Assembly (NCBI GenBank): GCA_035403465.1
Contig: DAONFG010000020.1
Coordinates: 1-57,372, forward strand
DNA: 57,372 nt
Reading direction: 5' to 3'
DNA from: JAAYBQ01 sp035403465
GTDB taxonomy: Bacteria; Spirochaetota; UBA4802; UBA5550
How positions within the stretch are numbered: position 1 is the stretch's first letter; every line of letters begins with the position of its first letter. Below, piece by piece: positions 16,060-25,857 of the stretch. The position numbers and the translations under genes were made by a program. The notes beneath the pieces are model-generated. The model was given only the letters and a program-made list of their open reading frames with translations. It did not search any database and had not been told where the DNA came from.

Positions 16060-18045
16060 CTACCTCCTCCTGACAACAGTTGTAATCCTCTGGCTCCCTT
16101 CAATAAATACCGGCGGATCATACTGGAAAATCTGGATCGATCCGCCCTCGAGCATGAACTTCACGTGATTATAATTGTCCTTCACAGGGAAAACATCATC
16201 CTTGATCATTATGTCAACATTGGGATATACGGTCTTTTCTGCGCAGATTTTACCCGAGTGATCGAGCATGCTGATGTATGAAGTAAGCTCTTCGTATTCT
16301 GAAGAAACCTCATGCAGCCTTTCACTCTGCTTCTCTTCCCTTGCTGTATAATCAGAAAGCATCTTCTCCCTTTCGTCAGCGAGTTTACCACCCGCATTTC
16401 TTTTCTGCGTGGTCAGGGTTTTAATGTCAAGCCTTAGCTTGGTCAGTTCGGTCTCAAGCTCTGTTTTTACTTTTAACAGTTCATCTATCTGTTGAAGGAT
16501 TTTTGGATTCACACCTACACGAAGTATTGTCCTGGTTGAACTCTCGGCCCCAAGGTATCTTGCGTTTATCTCGTCACCGGCCCTGATAACACCGCCTGCA
16601 ATTTTTGCCCTTCTGCCCACTGAGTAGACCTTTTCACCCGCATCCACCCTTGAGTGCAGTATTCCTTCAGGAATAACCACACTCTTTTCTGCTACTATAT
16701 TAGCGTTCTGCGCGAATTTTGCAAAAACTGAACCGCCGGTGGATTCGATCTTTGCTTCATCCTTGCCGGATATACCCTGGTGTACTACAATGTCACCTTC
16801 AGCTTCAATAAAGGCCTTGTGTACCGTACCCTTGACCTCCACGTTCCCAGCTGCCTTGACTTCAAAATTATCCTGCACGCTCCCCTGTATTATGACTGAT
16901 CCAAGGAATACAATGTTACCGGTTTCGAGCGAAACGTCGCCTTTTACTATAAATATGGGTTCAACAGCCAGCTTGTTAAGTTTGAAAACAACCTGCCCGT
17001 TTATCTCTGCGGTGAGTTCTGTACCATCCTCAGACAGGATGGTTCCCTTGCCGTACCTGAGCTGTATATCTTTACCGGACTTGGCAGGGATTACCCTGTT
17101 GGTAATAGTCCTTCCCGGGATTCCCTCCTCTGCAGGAATCTTCACTGCAAGAAGCTGGCCAACGACAACGTTTTCAAGCAGTTCAAGGTTCCTGAAGTCA
17201 ACCTTGCCGGAATCATCCTCTTCGAACCTGGTTCCTGTCTTGTCAAGCCGGACCTTGTAATCCACGGACGCATCACGCCCGTTCCTTGCAGGCACCCCCT
17301 CCGCGGCAAGCAGTGGGCGTCTGTATTCCATCTCTTCGAGGTATTCCTTTATCTCATTTTCTTTTATGCCTGTAACAACTCCTGCGTTCCTGAGGCCCTC
17401 AATAATATCATCATAATCCATATGCCTGCCGGTATATTTAGGGGCAGTCAGATGAACGTAAGCCTTCATCTCATCTTCTGTAACCTCTACCCTCATTGTA
17501 CTGTCATAAACAGGATTTGGCAGCCAGTCACCGATTTTCACAGGTTTACCGTTTGCTTTCTTTACCGCTTTCATGACTTCATTTTTATTATAATTCCCGA
17601 TACGGAGTTCAATACACCTGTTTTCAATCATCTCCAGTGTAACACCGGTTCCCTTGCCGAAAGGAGCCTTTACTATGAGCCATATTCCTGTTTTTGTTGT
17701 CCGCACCTTAAATGAACCGTCGCCGTCCTTTCTGTCCGACAGGTTGACGCCCGGCAGATGGCTTCCTCCAAGTTTCAGTTCGAGTTCATGCATGTCAACG
17801 TCTTCATGTGAGGCTTTAAGAGGTGTTATGATTACACGGTAGGGCTGCCTGCCTATGCCGAAAATTCCTTTTGTTCCCTTTTCTACCACTTCATAATCAA
17901 GGGCGGATATATCAACTCCCAGTTCTTCCGATGCAAGTTCAAGAGCCTGCTTTACTGAATCAGCATAGACTTCAACCGAATTATCATCCAGGTTCCCTGC
18001 TTCATCTTCTGCAAAATCAAGAAAAACATCTTTAAGTATCGCCAT
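16060..18045 (-). CDS. fapA: FapA-family flagellar assembly protein A with Jag-type N-terminal domain
   Basis: This is a protein of about 661 residues. Residues 20-75 resemble a Jag_N domain (SVKQALELASEELGVDISAL, then KGTKGIFGIGRQPYRV). The DUF342/FapA core follows, with repeated glycine-rich beta-helix turns (VKGDVSLETGNIVFLGSVII; EVKAAGNVEVKGTVHKA; EAEGDIVVHQGISGKDEA). A coiled coil near 520-600 precedes a short C-terminal tail. FapA proteins are polymerising beta-helix proteins found beside flagellar and sigma-28 genes in spirochaetes and Firmicutes; the molecular role is not settled. The start overlaps the fliA stop. The ATG at 18045 is preferred over a TTG three codons upstream. Confidence 0.87.
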   Translation of the reverse strand: MAILKDVFLDFAEDEAGNLDDNSVEVYADSVKQALELASEELGVDISALDYEVVEKGTKGIFGIGRQPYRVIITPLKASHEDVDMHELELKLGGSHLPGVNLSDRKDGDGSFKVRTTKTGIWLIVKAPFGKGTGVTLEMIENRCIELRIGNYNKNEVMKAVKKANGKPVKIGDWLPNPVYDSTMRVEVTEDEMKAYVHLTAPKYTGRHMDYDDIIEGLRNAGVVTGIKENEIKEYLEEMEYRRPLLAAEGVPARNGRDASVDYKVRLDKTGTRFEEDDSGKVDFRNLELLENVVVGQLLAVKIPAEEGIPGRTITNRVIPAKSGKDIQLRYGKGTILSEDGTELTAEINGQVVFKLNKLAVEPIFIVKGDVSLETGNIVFLGSVIIQGSVQDNFEVKAAGNVEVKGTVHKAFIEAEGDIVVHQGISGKDEAKIESTGGSVFAKFAQNANIVAEKSVVIPEGILHSRVDAGEKVYSVGRRAKIAGGVIRAGDEINARYLGAESSTRTILRVGVNPKILQQIDELLKVKTELETELTKLRLDIKTLTTQKRNAGGKLADEREKMLSDYTAREEKQSERLHEVSSEYEELTSYISMLDHSGKICAEKTVYPNVDIMIKDDVFPVKDNYNHVKFMLEGGSIQIFQYDPPVFIEGSQRITTVVRRR

Positions 18046-18046
18046 A

Positions 18047-18847
18047 TCAACCAACTATATTTGACTTGATCCGGCCCAGTCTTCCCCTGAGTCTCATAAT
18101 AGCTTTTGTATGCAGCTGGGATACACGGCTCTCGGTAACATCAAGCACTTCACCAATCTCCTTGAGCGTCAGGTCTTCATAATAATAGAGCACGATAACC
18201 TTTTTTTCCTTTTCCGGCAGTTTCCTTATTGCGTCAATTATATAATCCCTGATCTCCTCTTTCTCGATCAGCACATCAGGATTCATGCTTTCAGGAGCTT
18301 CAAGAGTTTCAAGTATTGAAAGTTCGTCGTTATCATCGCCAAGATACCAGATGTCATTCAGGGAGAGCATTGAAGTTCCGCTGAGCTTGCTCAGGAGCGA
18401 CTGGAACTCCTCACCCGAAATGCCGAGTTCCTTTGCTATCTCTTCGTCTTCAACTGTACGTCCAAGCTTGTTTTCAAGTTCCGATATGACCAGTTCTATC
18501 TGCTTGGCCTTCTGCCTGATTGAACGTGGTATCCAGTCTATGGACCTGAGCTCATCAAAAATTGCACCCCTGATCCTTGTCATGGCGTATGTCTTGAATT
18601 TTATTCCCCGGTTGGGATCAAATTTACTTATAGCATCGAGCAATCCGAATATCCCGTATGATACAAGGTCTTCAAATTCAATATTCTGCGGCATGCCCAT
18701 GGAGACTTTTCCGGCAACATACTTAACAAGCGGAGCATATTTTATGACCAAGAAATCTCTTACCTGTGCATCACCGGTCTTTGTGAACTTTTCCCAGAGT
18801 TTTTCTTCATCCTGCTCATCGTACTCTTTGAACTTCTTGTTATTCAT
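18047..18847 (-). CDS. fliA: RNA polymerase sigma-28 factor (FliA/WhiG)
   Basis: The 266-residue protein has region 2 (IKYAPLVKYVAGKVSMGMPQ, DLVSYGIFGLLDAISKFDP, FKTYAMTRIRGAIFDELR), region 3 (PRSIRQKAKQIE…LGRTVEDEEIAKELG) and region 4 (LPEKEKKVIVLYYYEDLTLK, EIGEVLDVTESRVSQLHTKA). WIPRSIR is characteristic of the FliA/WhiG group. It directs late flagellar and chemotaxis genes and is held by FlgM, also encoded here at 6021. It is followed without a gap by fapA. Confidence 0.96.
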   Translation of the reverse strand: MNNKKFKEYDEQDEEKLWEKFTKTGDAQVRDFLVIKYAPLVKYVAGKVSMGMPQNIEFEDLVSYGIFGLLDAISKFDPNRGIKFKTYAMTRIRGAIFDELRSIDWIPRSIRQKAKQIELVISELENKLGRTVEDEEIAKELGISGEEFQSLLSKLSGTSMLSLNDIWYLGDDNDELSILETLEAPESMNPDVLIEKEEIRDYIIDAIRKLPEKEKKVIVLYYYEDLTLKEIGEVLDVTESRVSQLHTKAIMRLRGRLGRIKSNIVG

Positions 18848-18867
18848 ACACCCTTTCCCGGAATAAT

Positions 18868-19392
18868 TTAATCTTTGTCCTTGCTCATCATTGTTTTGAT
18901 GGCCTGAGCCATAATCTTAGGCTCATAGGCGTTGAACTGCTGCTGCACCATTATATGTTTACCCATCTTGCCCTTTGCGGGATTGAGGGTACTCTCCCGG
19001 CCTGCATCCGCCGGAGTATTATATCTGTCAAAATCCTTCTCTGTAAATTCCGTAAACCCGCTGCCGGTTGCTTCTTCATCCATTGTATTGTCTACGGCTT
19101 GATCTGCCTCATCCATCCCGGCATTTATATCATTCGAACCGGCCTCATCCTTCCCTGAAGATAAAAGCTGCGGACTGGTTATCGCTTCGTACACCTCGGG
19201 GACAAGTTTCTTCAGAATCTGCAGCCCCCCGTAACCTACTGCAAAAAAAACTACGGCGAATATGATACCCCTTAGTATTACTGTACCGAACGGAATTCCC
19301 GCAATAAAACCTGTTGCAATAGAAAGTACAAATGCAATCACAGAAAGAAACAGGCCAACCCTGTATTCAATTTGTATCTGTTCAAGCTGCAT
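18868..19392 (-). CDS. two-TM membrane protein between flhG and fliA
   Basis: The 174-residue protein starts with two hydrophobic helices (about residues 12-31 and 35-58), the second preceded by a glycine-rich turn. An acidic, probably disordered cytoplasmic tail follows, with a conserved-looking end QQFNAYEPKIMAQAIKTMMS. I cannot assign a family. A gene of this shape at this position, between flhG and the sigma-28 gene, recurs in spirochaetes as far as I recall, so a flagellar or sigma-control role is plausible. It lies 20 bp upstream of fliA in the same operon. Confidence 0.6.
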   Translation of the reverse strand: MQLEQIQIEYRVGLFLSVIAFVLSIATGFIAGIPFGTVILRGIIFAVVFFAVGYGGLQILKKLVPEVYEAITSPQLLSSGKDEAGSNDINAGMDEADQAVDNTMDEEATGSGFTEFTEKDFDRYNTPADAGRESTLNPAKGKMGKHIMVQQQFNAYEPKIMAQAIKTMMSKDKD

Positions 19393-19447
19393 ATAAATAT
19401 ACTTTACCCTTTGTCCCGATTACAAAATATGCACAATTCAAAACAAA

Positions 19448-20335
19448 TCAAGCCTTTTTCTGGTCGTCGTCATCCAAATTGGAATTGCCGAGCAGATTTC
19501 TTACAAATGAAGCAAGTCCTGAACCTTTCCGCAATTCCGGATCCTTATTGCTTATCCTGTCTGCGATCACCTTAACACAACCTGATGCTTTTGACTTTGG
19601 ATAGCTTACAATAAAGGGCTTCTGGTTCCGCACGGATTTAGGGACATACATGTCCTCGTACACAAACCCGAGTTCCTCTACTTTTATATTCAGGAACTGG
19701 CCTGCGATGTTGATCACCCTCTGTGCAACGCGGCGTCCTTCGGCCACAGACTGTACCCTGTTTACAATCAGCCGTATCTGTTTTTCATTGCCCTGCGAGG
19801 CAATTGCCTTTATGATGCCGTACGCGTCTGTAATTGCCGTTGGTTCGGGGGTGGTAACAACTATCACCTCGTCCGCTGCCATGATAAAACTGATTACGTT
19901 CTGTGAAATTCCGGCCCCTGTATCTATTATCAGGAAATCGTCATTGCCAAGCTCGCTCATTGAACTGATAAATTCATCGCGCTGTTTCTGTTCAAGATTG
20001 GCCAGCTGGTGAAATCCTGAAGCGCCGGCTATGATCTTTATCCCCTCAGGCACCTCAATTATTATATCCTTTAATTTCTTTTTACCCTTGATTACATGGT
20101 AAAGGTTATACTTAGGGATAATACCAAGAATAACATTGATATTCGCAAGACCGAGGTCTGCATCAACCAGTGTGACTGATTTACCGTCCTGCGCCAGGGC
20201 TATTGACAGGCTGACCGAAAGACTGGTCTTGCCCACTCCGCCCTTGCCGCTTGTTATTACGATACTCCTGGTCCCCGATGCACCTTCAGTATTCTTTTCC
20301 AGCACAAGTCTCCTGAGATTAGCCGCCTGATCCAC
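19448..20335 (-). CDS. flhG: FlhG (YlxH) MinD-type ATPase controlling flagellar number
   Basis: The 295-residue protein has the deviant Walker A SGKGGVGKTSL at residues 29-39, DADLGLANINVILG and IIDTGAGIS. The N-terminal DQAANLRRL is the motif that in FlhG stimulates the FlhF GTPase. The start is the GTG at 20335, with GGAGG seven bases upstream. FlhF and FlhG together set the number and polar placement of flagella, important for periplasmic flagella at cell ends. Nineteen bp separate it from flhF. Confidence 0.95.
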   Translation of the reverse strand: MDQAANLRRLVLEKNTEGASGTRSIVITSGKGGVGKTSLSVSLSIALAQDGKSVTLVDADLGLANINVILGIIPKYNLYHVIKGKKKLKDIIIEVPEGIKIIAGASGFHQLANLEQKQRDEFISSMSELGNDDFLIIDTGAGISQNVISFIMAADEVIVVTTPEPTAITDAYGIIKAIASQGNEKQIRLIVNRVQSVAEGRRVAQRVINIAGQFLNIKVEELGFVYEDMYVPKSVRNQKPFIVSYPKSKASGCVKVIADRISNKDPELRKGSGLASFVRNLLGNSNLDDDDQKKA

Positions 20336-20354
20336 GCGCGGACCTCCATTTATG

Positions 20355-21734
20355 TTAGTCAGCTGATTCCCTGATAATCATATCCACTATCCTGTCTGCT
20401 TCTGCGATATGTATATCATTGGGCACTTCCTGCCCGTCGGTTAAATACGAAATCGGCTTGTTATACTTATCGGCAATATCGATCACATTCCCGATAAAAG
20501 AAGTTTCATCAACCTTCGTAATTATTACACTGTCAAACTTCATAACATCAAAGGCCCTGAAAATCTCTTTCAGGTCGCCTTTTTTTGTGCTGGCGCTGAC
20601 GCAGAGTATCTTTTCAAAATCATATTCAATTGAGTCTGCAAAACTTTTGATCTCGGCAATTTTAAGGTCATTGTTATGGCTGCGTCCCGAGGTATCAACC
20701 ATTACAAGGTCGGATTTCTCTTTTGTAAGAACCTCCCTGAAACTGCGCTGGTCGCTCACAACATGAACGGGTATGCGCATAATCTCGGCGTACTTTTTAA
20801 GCTGCTCTGTTGCTGCGATCCTGTAGTTGTCGATTGTGATAAACGCGACCTTGTTCCCCTCCCTGAGAGAATGTATCGCACCAAGCTTTGCCATGGTAGT
20901 TGTTTTACCAACGCCCGTGGGTCCTATGAACATTATTATCTTCTTCCTGTTCCCCTTTTTTATGGGTCCGGCTGTTACTATCCTGCTCTTAAGAAGGTCC
21001 TTCAGGCTCTTTTCTATCTTGAATTTATCCTTCAGGTCCTCTTTGCTTATACTGTCACGAACATCGCGGATGATCAGTTCGCAGTCTTCAGTGTCAAAAT
21101 CATTGGAACGAAGCATCTCCCTGTAGGGATTAAGGCTGCCCTCTTCGTCACACGCAGGCCCGAATATCCCGCGGCCCTGCTTTTGCGTGTCAAGCAGCCT
21201 GTTAAGGGAGCTTTTAATATCATTCATTTCACGCTCGATGTGCTTCACAACATCGGTGTCATTCCCTGCATATCGTGATACCGGTTCAGCTGCTGCCGTT
21301 TTTACTTCCGGTTGTATTGTTCTCTGCTGCACAGCAGGGGCCTGATCGACGCTGACCGGAGGTTTCTTCAGAGTATTAAGGCTGTCGTTCAGCGTATCAA
21401 TCGACCTGTTAATTGAATCAACATCAACCTCGTCCCTGGAGGATGCTGCCCGGTTCATGGTATCCAGAACCTTTGCAGTCCTGGCTGCTATATCCCTTGA
21501 ATCATCAACGGTAAAATCGATGGTGCTTTTTTTCATGGTGCCGGCTATCGAGGATTTCTTCTCCTTTACTGCTGCGGTAAGTTCAACAACCTCTTTTGAA
21601 AAAAACCGGGAGTTGAAAAAACCGCCCTGCTTTACGTATTTATGACTGATCGGGATCGCCTCATCCCCGTGATCCATCCTCAGTTTTTTCATTGCCTCGT
21701 TGTAATTTTCAGCTGTGATTTTAAGATACTTCAT
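20355..21734 (-). CDS. flhF: flagellar SRP-type GTPase FlhF
   Basis: The 459-residue protein has a basic N-terminal domain (MKYLKITAENYNEAMKKL) and a disordered middle (about 80-185). A C-terminal NG domain follows, with G1 GPTGVGKTTTMAKLGA, FITIDNYRIAATEQL, the G3 motif VDTSGRS and TKVDETSFIGN. FlhF marks the pole and recruits the first flagellar components. It is encoded between flhA and flhG, the standard order. Confidence 0.95.
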   Translation of the reverse strand: MKYLKITAENYNEAMKKLRMDHGDEAIPISHKYVKQGGFFNSRFFSKEVVELTAAVKEKKSSIAGTMKKSTIDFTVDDSRDIAARTAKVLDTMNRAASSRDEVDVDSINRSIDTLNDSLNTLKKPPVSVDQAPAVQQRTIQPEVKTAAAEPVSRYAGNDTDVVKHIEREMNDIKSSLNRLLDTQKQGRGIFGPACDEEGSLNPYREMLRSNDFDTEDCELIIRDVRDSISKEDLKDKFKIEKSLKDLLKSRIVTAGPIKKGNRKKIIMFIGPTGVGKTTTMAKLGAIHSLREGNKVAFITIDNYRIAATEQLKKYAEIMRIPVHVVSDQRSFREVLTKEKSDLVMVDTSGRSHNNDLKIAEIKSFADSIEYDFEKILCVSASTKKGDLKEIFRAFDVMKFDSVIITKVDETSFIGNVIDIADKYNKPISYLTDGQEVPNDIHIAEADRIVDMIIRESAD

Positions 21735-21790
21735 TTTTCACTCTCCTGAATACTTGTATTTCGGACCAGTTCCCTGATTATATAAAAAGG

Positions 21791-23890
21791 TCAGGCTGCA
21801 CTCGACAGAAGCGCAGATACAACAACATTGACCTTAATATTCTTTGATATTTCATTATAAGCAATAACAGCCGGTGCCTGTATCTCGCGTTCAAGCAGGG
21901 CGAAGGTTACGCTCCTGATCTGCGGTGAGACAAGAAATACCGGAGTGAAACCCATTTTACCTGAACGCTGGTACGCGTCAAACAGCGATGAAAGAATCGC
22001 ATTATGGGTGTCGGGATCAAGTCCGAGCACACGGCCTTCAACCGGATCATCATGAATAGATCCCCTGATGATGTTTTCAATCTCAGGGTCAACGGTTATA
22101 ACCGAAAGCACATTTTCATTGTTGACATACGCGCCGGTTATCTGCCTGGAAAGCCCGGCGCGGACATATTCCGTAAGCATGCCCGGATCCTTTGTGTAAT
22201 CAACATAAGTTGCCAGTGTCTCGAGAATGGTAACCATATTCCTGATCGAGACACGTTCACGTAACAGGTTTTGAAGCACCTTCTGGATGTCGCCAAGGGA
22301 AATATTCTTGTCATCGATTTCCTTGACAACTGCGGGGTAATCGCCCTTGATGTTGTCAATGAGCTTCTTAACCTCTTCGCGGCCCAGTATTTCATCTGCG
22401 TGGCGCCTGATAATCTCGGTAAGGTGCGTTGCAATAATAGTGGGGCAGTCCACAACGGTGTATCCCCGGCTTTCTGCGGAATCCCTGACCTCGGCATCTA
22501 TCCAGATCGCGTTCAGGTTGAACACAGGTTCAATAAATTCAACACCTTCTATTTTTTCCGATACATCCCCCGAATCCATGGCCATAAGCTTGCCGATCTG
22601 AAGCATGCCGCGCCCGACTTCGATACCCTTGATAAGTATTGAATACATCTGCGGTTCAAGTTCCATGTTATCCCTGATGCGTATCGGGGGAACTATAAGC
22701 CCCATGTCGAGAGCGCTTCTGCGCCGTATATTTGTTATACGGTCAAGCAGCGTGCCGCCCTGCTCAGGATCGACCAGGGGGATAAGGTTGTACCCGATTT
22801 CGACCTCGAGCGGATCGATCTGTATAAGGGGCAGTACGGATTCAGGCTTGCTGTCCTTGATTGCGGCCTGTTTTGCCTCGGCCTCGAACTGTTCACGCTC
22901 ATCCTCCTGGTTCTGGCTGAGAAGGTAACCAAGAGCGGCAAGCCCGGCGGAAAGTATAATGAGTGAAATTTTCGGAAACCCCGGGATAAGGACTGCGGCA
23001 CCGAGGGCGCCGGCTGTAATGTAGAGGGCCCTTGGCTGTGACCCCATCTGTTCTGCCAGCTGTACTCCAAGGTTATCGTCGGATACGGCCCGTGTTACGA
23101 TAATACCGGTTGCGGTTGTAACAAGAAGCGAAGGAATCTGGGCTACGAGTCCGTCACCTACACTTAAAAGTGTGTATGTTTTCAGCGCAACCTCAAATGT
23201 TTCGTTACGCTGTACTATGCCTATAATAAAGCCGCCTACAATGTTGATAATCGTAATTATAATGCCCACCTTTACGTCGCCCTGTACGAACTTCGAGGCA
23301 CCATCCATAGCCCCGTAAAAGTCGGCCTCTTTCCGGATATCCTCACGCCTTTTCCTTGCCTCATCTTCAGTAATCAGTCCGTTAGACAGGTCAGCGTCAA
23401 CACTCATCTGCTTGCCCGGCATAGCATCGAGTGTAAACCTCGCCGCAACTTCAGCAGTACGTGTTGCACCCTTTGTTATAACGATAAACTGCACGGCAAC
23501 AAGTATGATGAAAATAATAAATCCTACAACGTAGTTTCCGCCCACGACAAAGTTTCCGAATGTGCGGATGATCTTGCCGTCAAATCCCGCACCCTCAAGA
23601 AGTATAAGCCTTGTTGATGAAACGTTAAGAGCCAGTCTGAATACAGTGGAGACCAGGAGCAGCGACGGAAACACAGAGAAATCGAATGACCGCTGCACGA
23701 ACATGACTATCATGAGTATGAGCAGGCCGAGCATTATGCTTATTGCCAGCAGAAAGTCCAGGAGGAATGTGGGCAGAGGTATAATGAGCATGAGAACAAC
23801 AGATATTACTCCAATACCCATAAGTATATCGGTCTTCTGCATCCACGACCGGTTGCCGGGCGTAAGTGATAGTGTTCTGGTCTGGGCCAT
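21791..23890 (-). CDS. flhA: flagellar export gate protein FlhA
   Basis: The 699-residue protein has eight expected hydrophobic helices in the first 330 residues. The cytoplasmic FHIPEP loop signature is TLDAMPGKQMSVDADLSNGL at about 150-175. The C-terminal nonameric ring domain carries MEYSILIKG-like MYSILIKGIEVGRG, ATHLTEIIRRHADE and the end VNVVVSALL. FlhA forms the export-gate ring of the flagellar type III system that docks chaperone-substrate complexes. It follows flhB by 17 bp. Confidence 0.97.
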   Translation of the reverse strand: MAQTRTLSLTPGNRSWMQKTDILMGIGVISVVLMLIIPLPTFLLDFLLAISIMLGLLILMIVMFVQRSFDFSVFPSLLLVSTVFRLALNVSSTRLILLEGAGFDGKIIRTFGNFVVGGNYVVGFIIFIILVAVQFIVITKGATRTAEVAARFTLDAMPGKQMSVDADLSNGLITEDEARKRREDIRKEADFYGAMDGASKFVQGDVKVGIIITIINIVGGFIIGIVQRNETFEVALKTYTLLSVGDGLVAQIPSLLVTTATGIIVTRAVSDDNLGVQLAEQMGSQPRALYITAGALGAAVLIPGFPKISLIILSAGLAALGYLLSQNQEDEREQFEAEAKQAAIKDSKPESVLPLIQIDPLEVEIGYNLIPLVDPEQGGTLLDRITNIRRRSALDMGLIVPPIRIRDNMELEPQMYSILIKGIEVGRGMLQIGKLMAMDSGDVSEKIEGVEFIEPVFNLNAIWIDAEVRDSAESRGYTVVDCPTIIATHLTEIIRRHADEILGREEVKKLIDNIKGDYPAVVKEIDDKNISLGDIQKVLQNLLRERVSIRNMVTILETLATYVDYTKDPGMLTEYVRAGLSRQITGAYVNNENVLSVITVDPEIENIIRGSIHDDPVEGRVLGLDPDTHNAILSSLFDAYQRSGKMGFTPVFLVSPQIRSVTFALLEREIQAPAVIAYNEISKNIKVNVVVSALLSSAA

Positions 23891-23907
23891 TATATCATCT
23901 CCTTAGA

Positions 23908-25083
23908 TCAGATAGCCTGTCTGATTTTCCGGTTTCTCCTGTATAGTTCAGCGTAAATAAACGAAACTGCACGGAAAAGGTCATCCGGAATTATGTCTCC
24001 AACGTCAAGACGGGCATACATCTCCTGGGCAAGCGGACGGTTCTCGATTATCTCCACTCCATTCTCCCTGGCGATCTCCCTTATCCTGAGCGCCATGCTG
24101 TCAACACCCTTGGCAATAACAGCAGGTGCATCCATTGTGTCCCTGTCATATTTAAGCGCCACTGCAAAGTGCGTCGGGTTTGTTACAACAACATCCGCCT
24201 TGGGCACTTCGCGTATCATGTTGCGCATTACTATTTCGCGCTGCATCTCGCGCATCCTGGCGCGTATGTGCGGATCGCCCATGGACTCCTTCAGTTCTTC
24301 CTTCAGCTCCTGTTTGGTCATTTTTAATGATTCAATGAATTCCTTTTTCTGTACAAAGTAATCGGGGATTGCAAGCCCCATGAGGAGCACTGCGCTCCAT
24401 ATAACAATCTTCATCGCCATAATCAGCGTTGTCTTGACTGCAAGTGTTATGGAAATATCAGGCGTCTTGAGTATCTCGTCAAAATCATTGGATATGATAA
24501 GGTACGAGATCAGTGCAAGCGCCACTATCTTGACAATGGACTTAACAAGGTTAAATGCTATCTGCCTTGAAAAAAACACCTTCTTCATGATCGTTGCCGG
24601 ATCAAGCTTCAGCTTGCTCCAGTCCATCTGAAGCGGATGGGTAGAAACCTGGAATCCCACCTGGGAAACTTCAGCCACAATGGCTCCGATGTTCACCGCA
24701 AGAAAAATCGGCAGCAGAAGTTTGGCGCTCTGGTAGAGACATCGTAACATCTCAAGCTTCAGGGTGCCGAGAGTAAGTTCCCTGCCTGCAAACGAAGTAA
24801 GATAATACCTCGTCATCATTGCCATGGTATCATATATCCATGAACTGATAATAAAAATAACAAGGCACCCTGTTATAACAACAATTGCCTGCGAAAGCTC
24901 CTGTGTCTTGGCAACCTGGCCTTTTTCCCTGGCTTCGCGGAGTTTCTTGTCTGTCGGTTCCTCTGTCCGCCCCTCATCCTCAGCCGCAAAAAGCTGAAGA
25001 TCAAAACGGAAAACATCACCGGGCCACCCTGCCAGGAGGTATGCCAGTGCGGAATTATCGGGATTATCCCTCAACCCGGCCAA
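23908..25083 (-). CDS. flhB: flagellar export switch protein FlhB
   Basis: The 391-residue protein has RTEEPTDKKLREAREKGQVA, four membrane helices (about 65-245) and a cytoplasmic domain with the self-cleavage tetrapeptide NPTH at residues 302-305. Cleavage between Asn and Pro switches export from rod/hook to filament substrates. An N-terminal extension of about 38 residues ending FDLQLFAAEDEG, similar to spirochaete FlhBs, precedes the usual start. The TTG at 25083 overlaps the fliR stop and has AAGGTG upstream; the exact start is uncertain. Confidence 0.95.
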   Translation of the reverse strand: MAGLRDNPDNSALAYLLAGWPGDVFRFDLQLFAAEDEGRTEEPTDKKLREAREKGQVAKTQELSQAIVVITGCLVIFIISSWIYDTMAMMTRYYLTSFAGRELTLGTLKLEMLRCLYQSAKLLLPIFLAVNIGAIVAEVSQVGFQVSTHPLQMDWSKLKLDPATIMKKVFFSRQIAFNLVKSIVKIVALALISYLIISNDFDEILKTPDISITLAVKTTLIMAMKIVIWSAVLLMGLAIPDYFVQKKEFIESLKMTKQELKEELKESMGDPHIRARMREMQREIVMRNMIREVPKADVVVTNPTHFAVALKYDRDTMDAPAVIAKGVDSMALRIREIARENGVEIIENRPLAQEMYARLDVGDIIPDDLFRAVSFIYAELYRRNRKIRQAI

Positions 25084-25850
25084 TAGATCAGCACCTTTGT
25101 CAGCATTTTAAAACTCCTTTCGATCGCCACCTGCATAATCCTGACAATAAGCGGCGTTGTGATAATAAGCAGCCCGTACGCCGCGAGAATCTGGAACGGA
25201 AATCCAAGCATCATAATATTCATCTGCGGTGCCGCCTTTGACAGCACCCCCATAGTCACGGAGATAAGAAACGAAACAGCAAGAACAGGAAGCGCGATCT
25301 TCAGCGCTACAATAAACATTCCGCTGAACGCATATACCATGTACTTCAGGTATCCGCCGGCCGCAGCCTTGCCTATCCCGAAAACCGGCGCCAGTTCAAA
25401 AGACCTGCACACAGCCTCTATCAGGAAATGGTGCCCGTTTATTGCCAGGAAAACCAGAAGGCCGATAAAATTCTTCAGCTGTCCAATAATCGGTACAGAA
25501 ATCTGTCCCAGCGGATCAAGCACCTCGTTTATACCAAAACCTATCTGCGCCGAATAATACTGCCCCGAAAGCTGAAAGGCCGAAAAAATCACCGAAATAA
25601 GAAACCCGATATATATGCCGATCATTGCCTCCTGCAGAACAAGCAGGTAATAGGCGCCCATGTTCCCCGGAACCTTCACGCTGGTGGCAGAGAGAACCGG
25701 GAACACCACCAGGGTAATCAGGAATGAAAGCAGCGCCTTCACTCTAAAAGGGATAACCCCACTTGAAAAAAACGGGGCTATCATAATCATGGCATTGATC
25801 CTTACCAGCACAAGGAGGAATGCCTGGAAATTAAGTACGAAGTATTGCAC
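25071..25850 (-). CDS. fliR: flagellar export gate protein FliR
   Basis: This is a protein of about 259 residues with six hydrophobic helices and the FliR-type segments FVLNFQAFLLVLVRINAMI, GIYIGFLISVIFSAFQLSGQ and GINEVLDPLGQ. It builds the core export gate with FliP and FliQ. The frame extends to a TTG at 25880 inside fliQ. The GTG at 25850 gives the family-like N-terminus, although GGAGG lies too close to it; the start is unresolved. The last 13 bp overlap flhB. Confidence 0.93.
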   Translation of the reverse strand: MQYFVLNFQAFLLVLVRINAMIMIAPFFSSGVIPFRVKALLSFLITLVVFPVLSATSVKVPGNMGAYYLLVLQEAMIGIYIGFLISVIFSAFQLSGQYYSAQIGFGINEVLDPLGQISVPIIGQLKNFIGLLVFLAINGHHFLIEAVCRSFELAPVFGIGKAAAGGYLKYMVYAFSGMFIVALKIALPVLAVSFLISVTMGVLSKAAPQMNIMMLGFPFQILAAYGLLIITTPLIVRIMQVAIERSFKMLTKVLIYWPG

Positions 25851-25857
25851 CCTCCGC

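Noticed and set aside
20466..20474. GCCGATAAG inside flhF as a promoter for flhG
   Set aside because: It encodes conserved residues (IADKYNK) and no -35 box is found upstream.
25388..25402. GGCCGATAAAATT on the plus strand inside fliR as a sigma-28 promoter
   Set aside because: It lies inside a coding region, has no -35 match, and no plus-strand gene follows.
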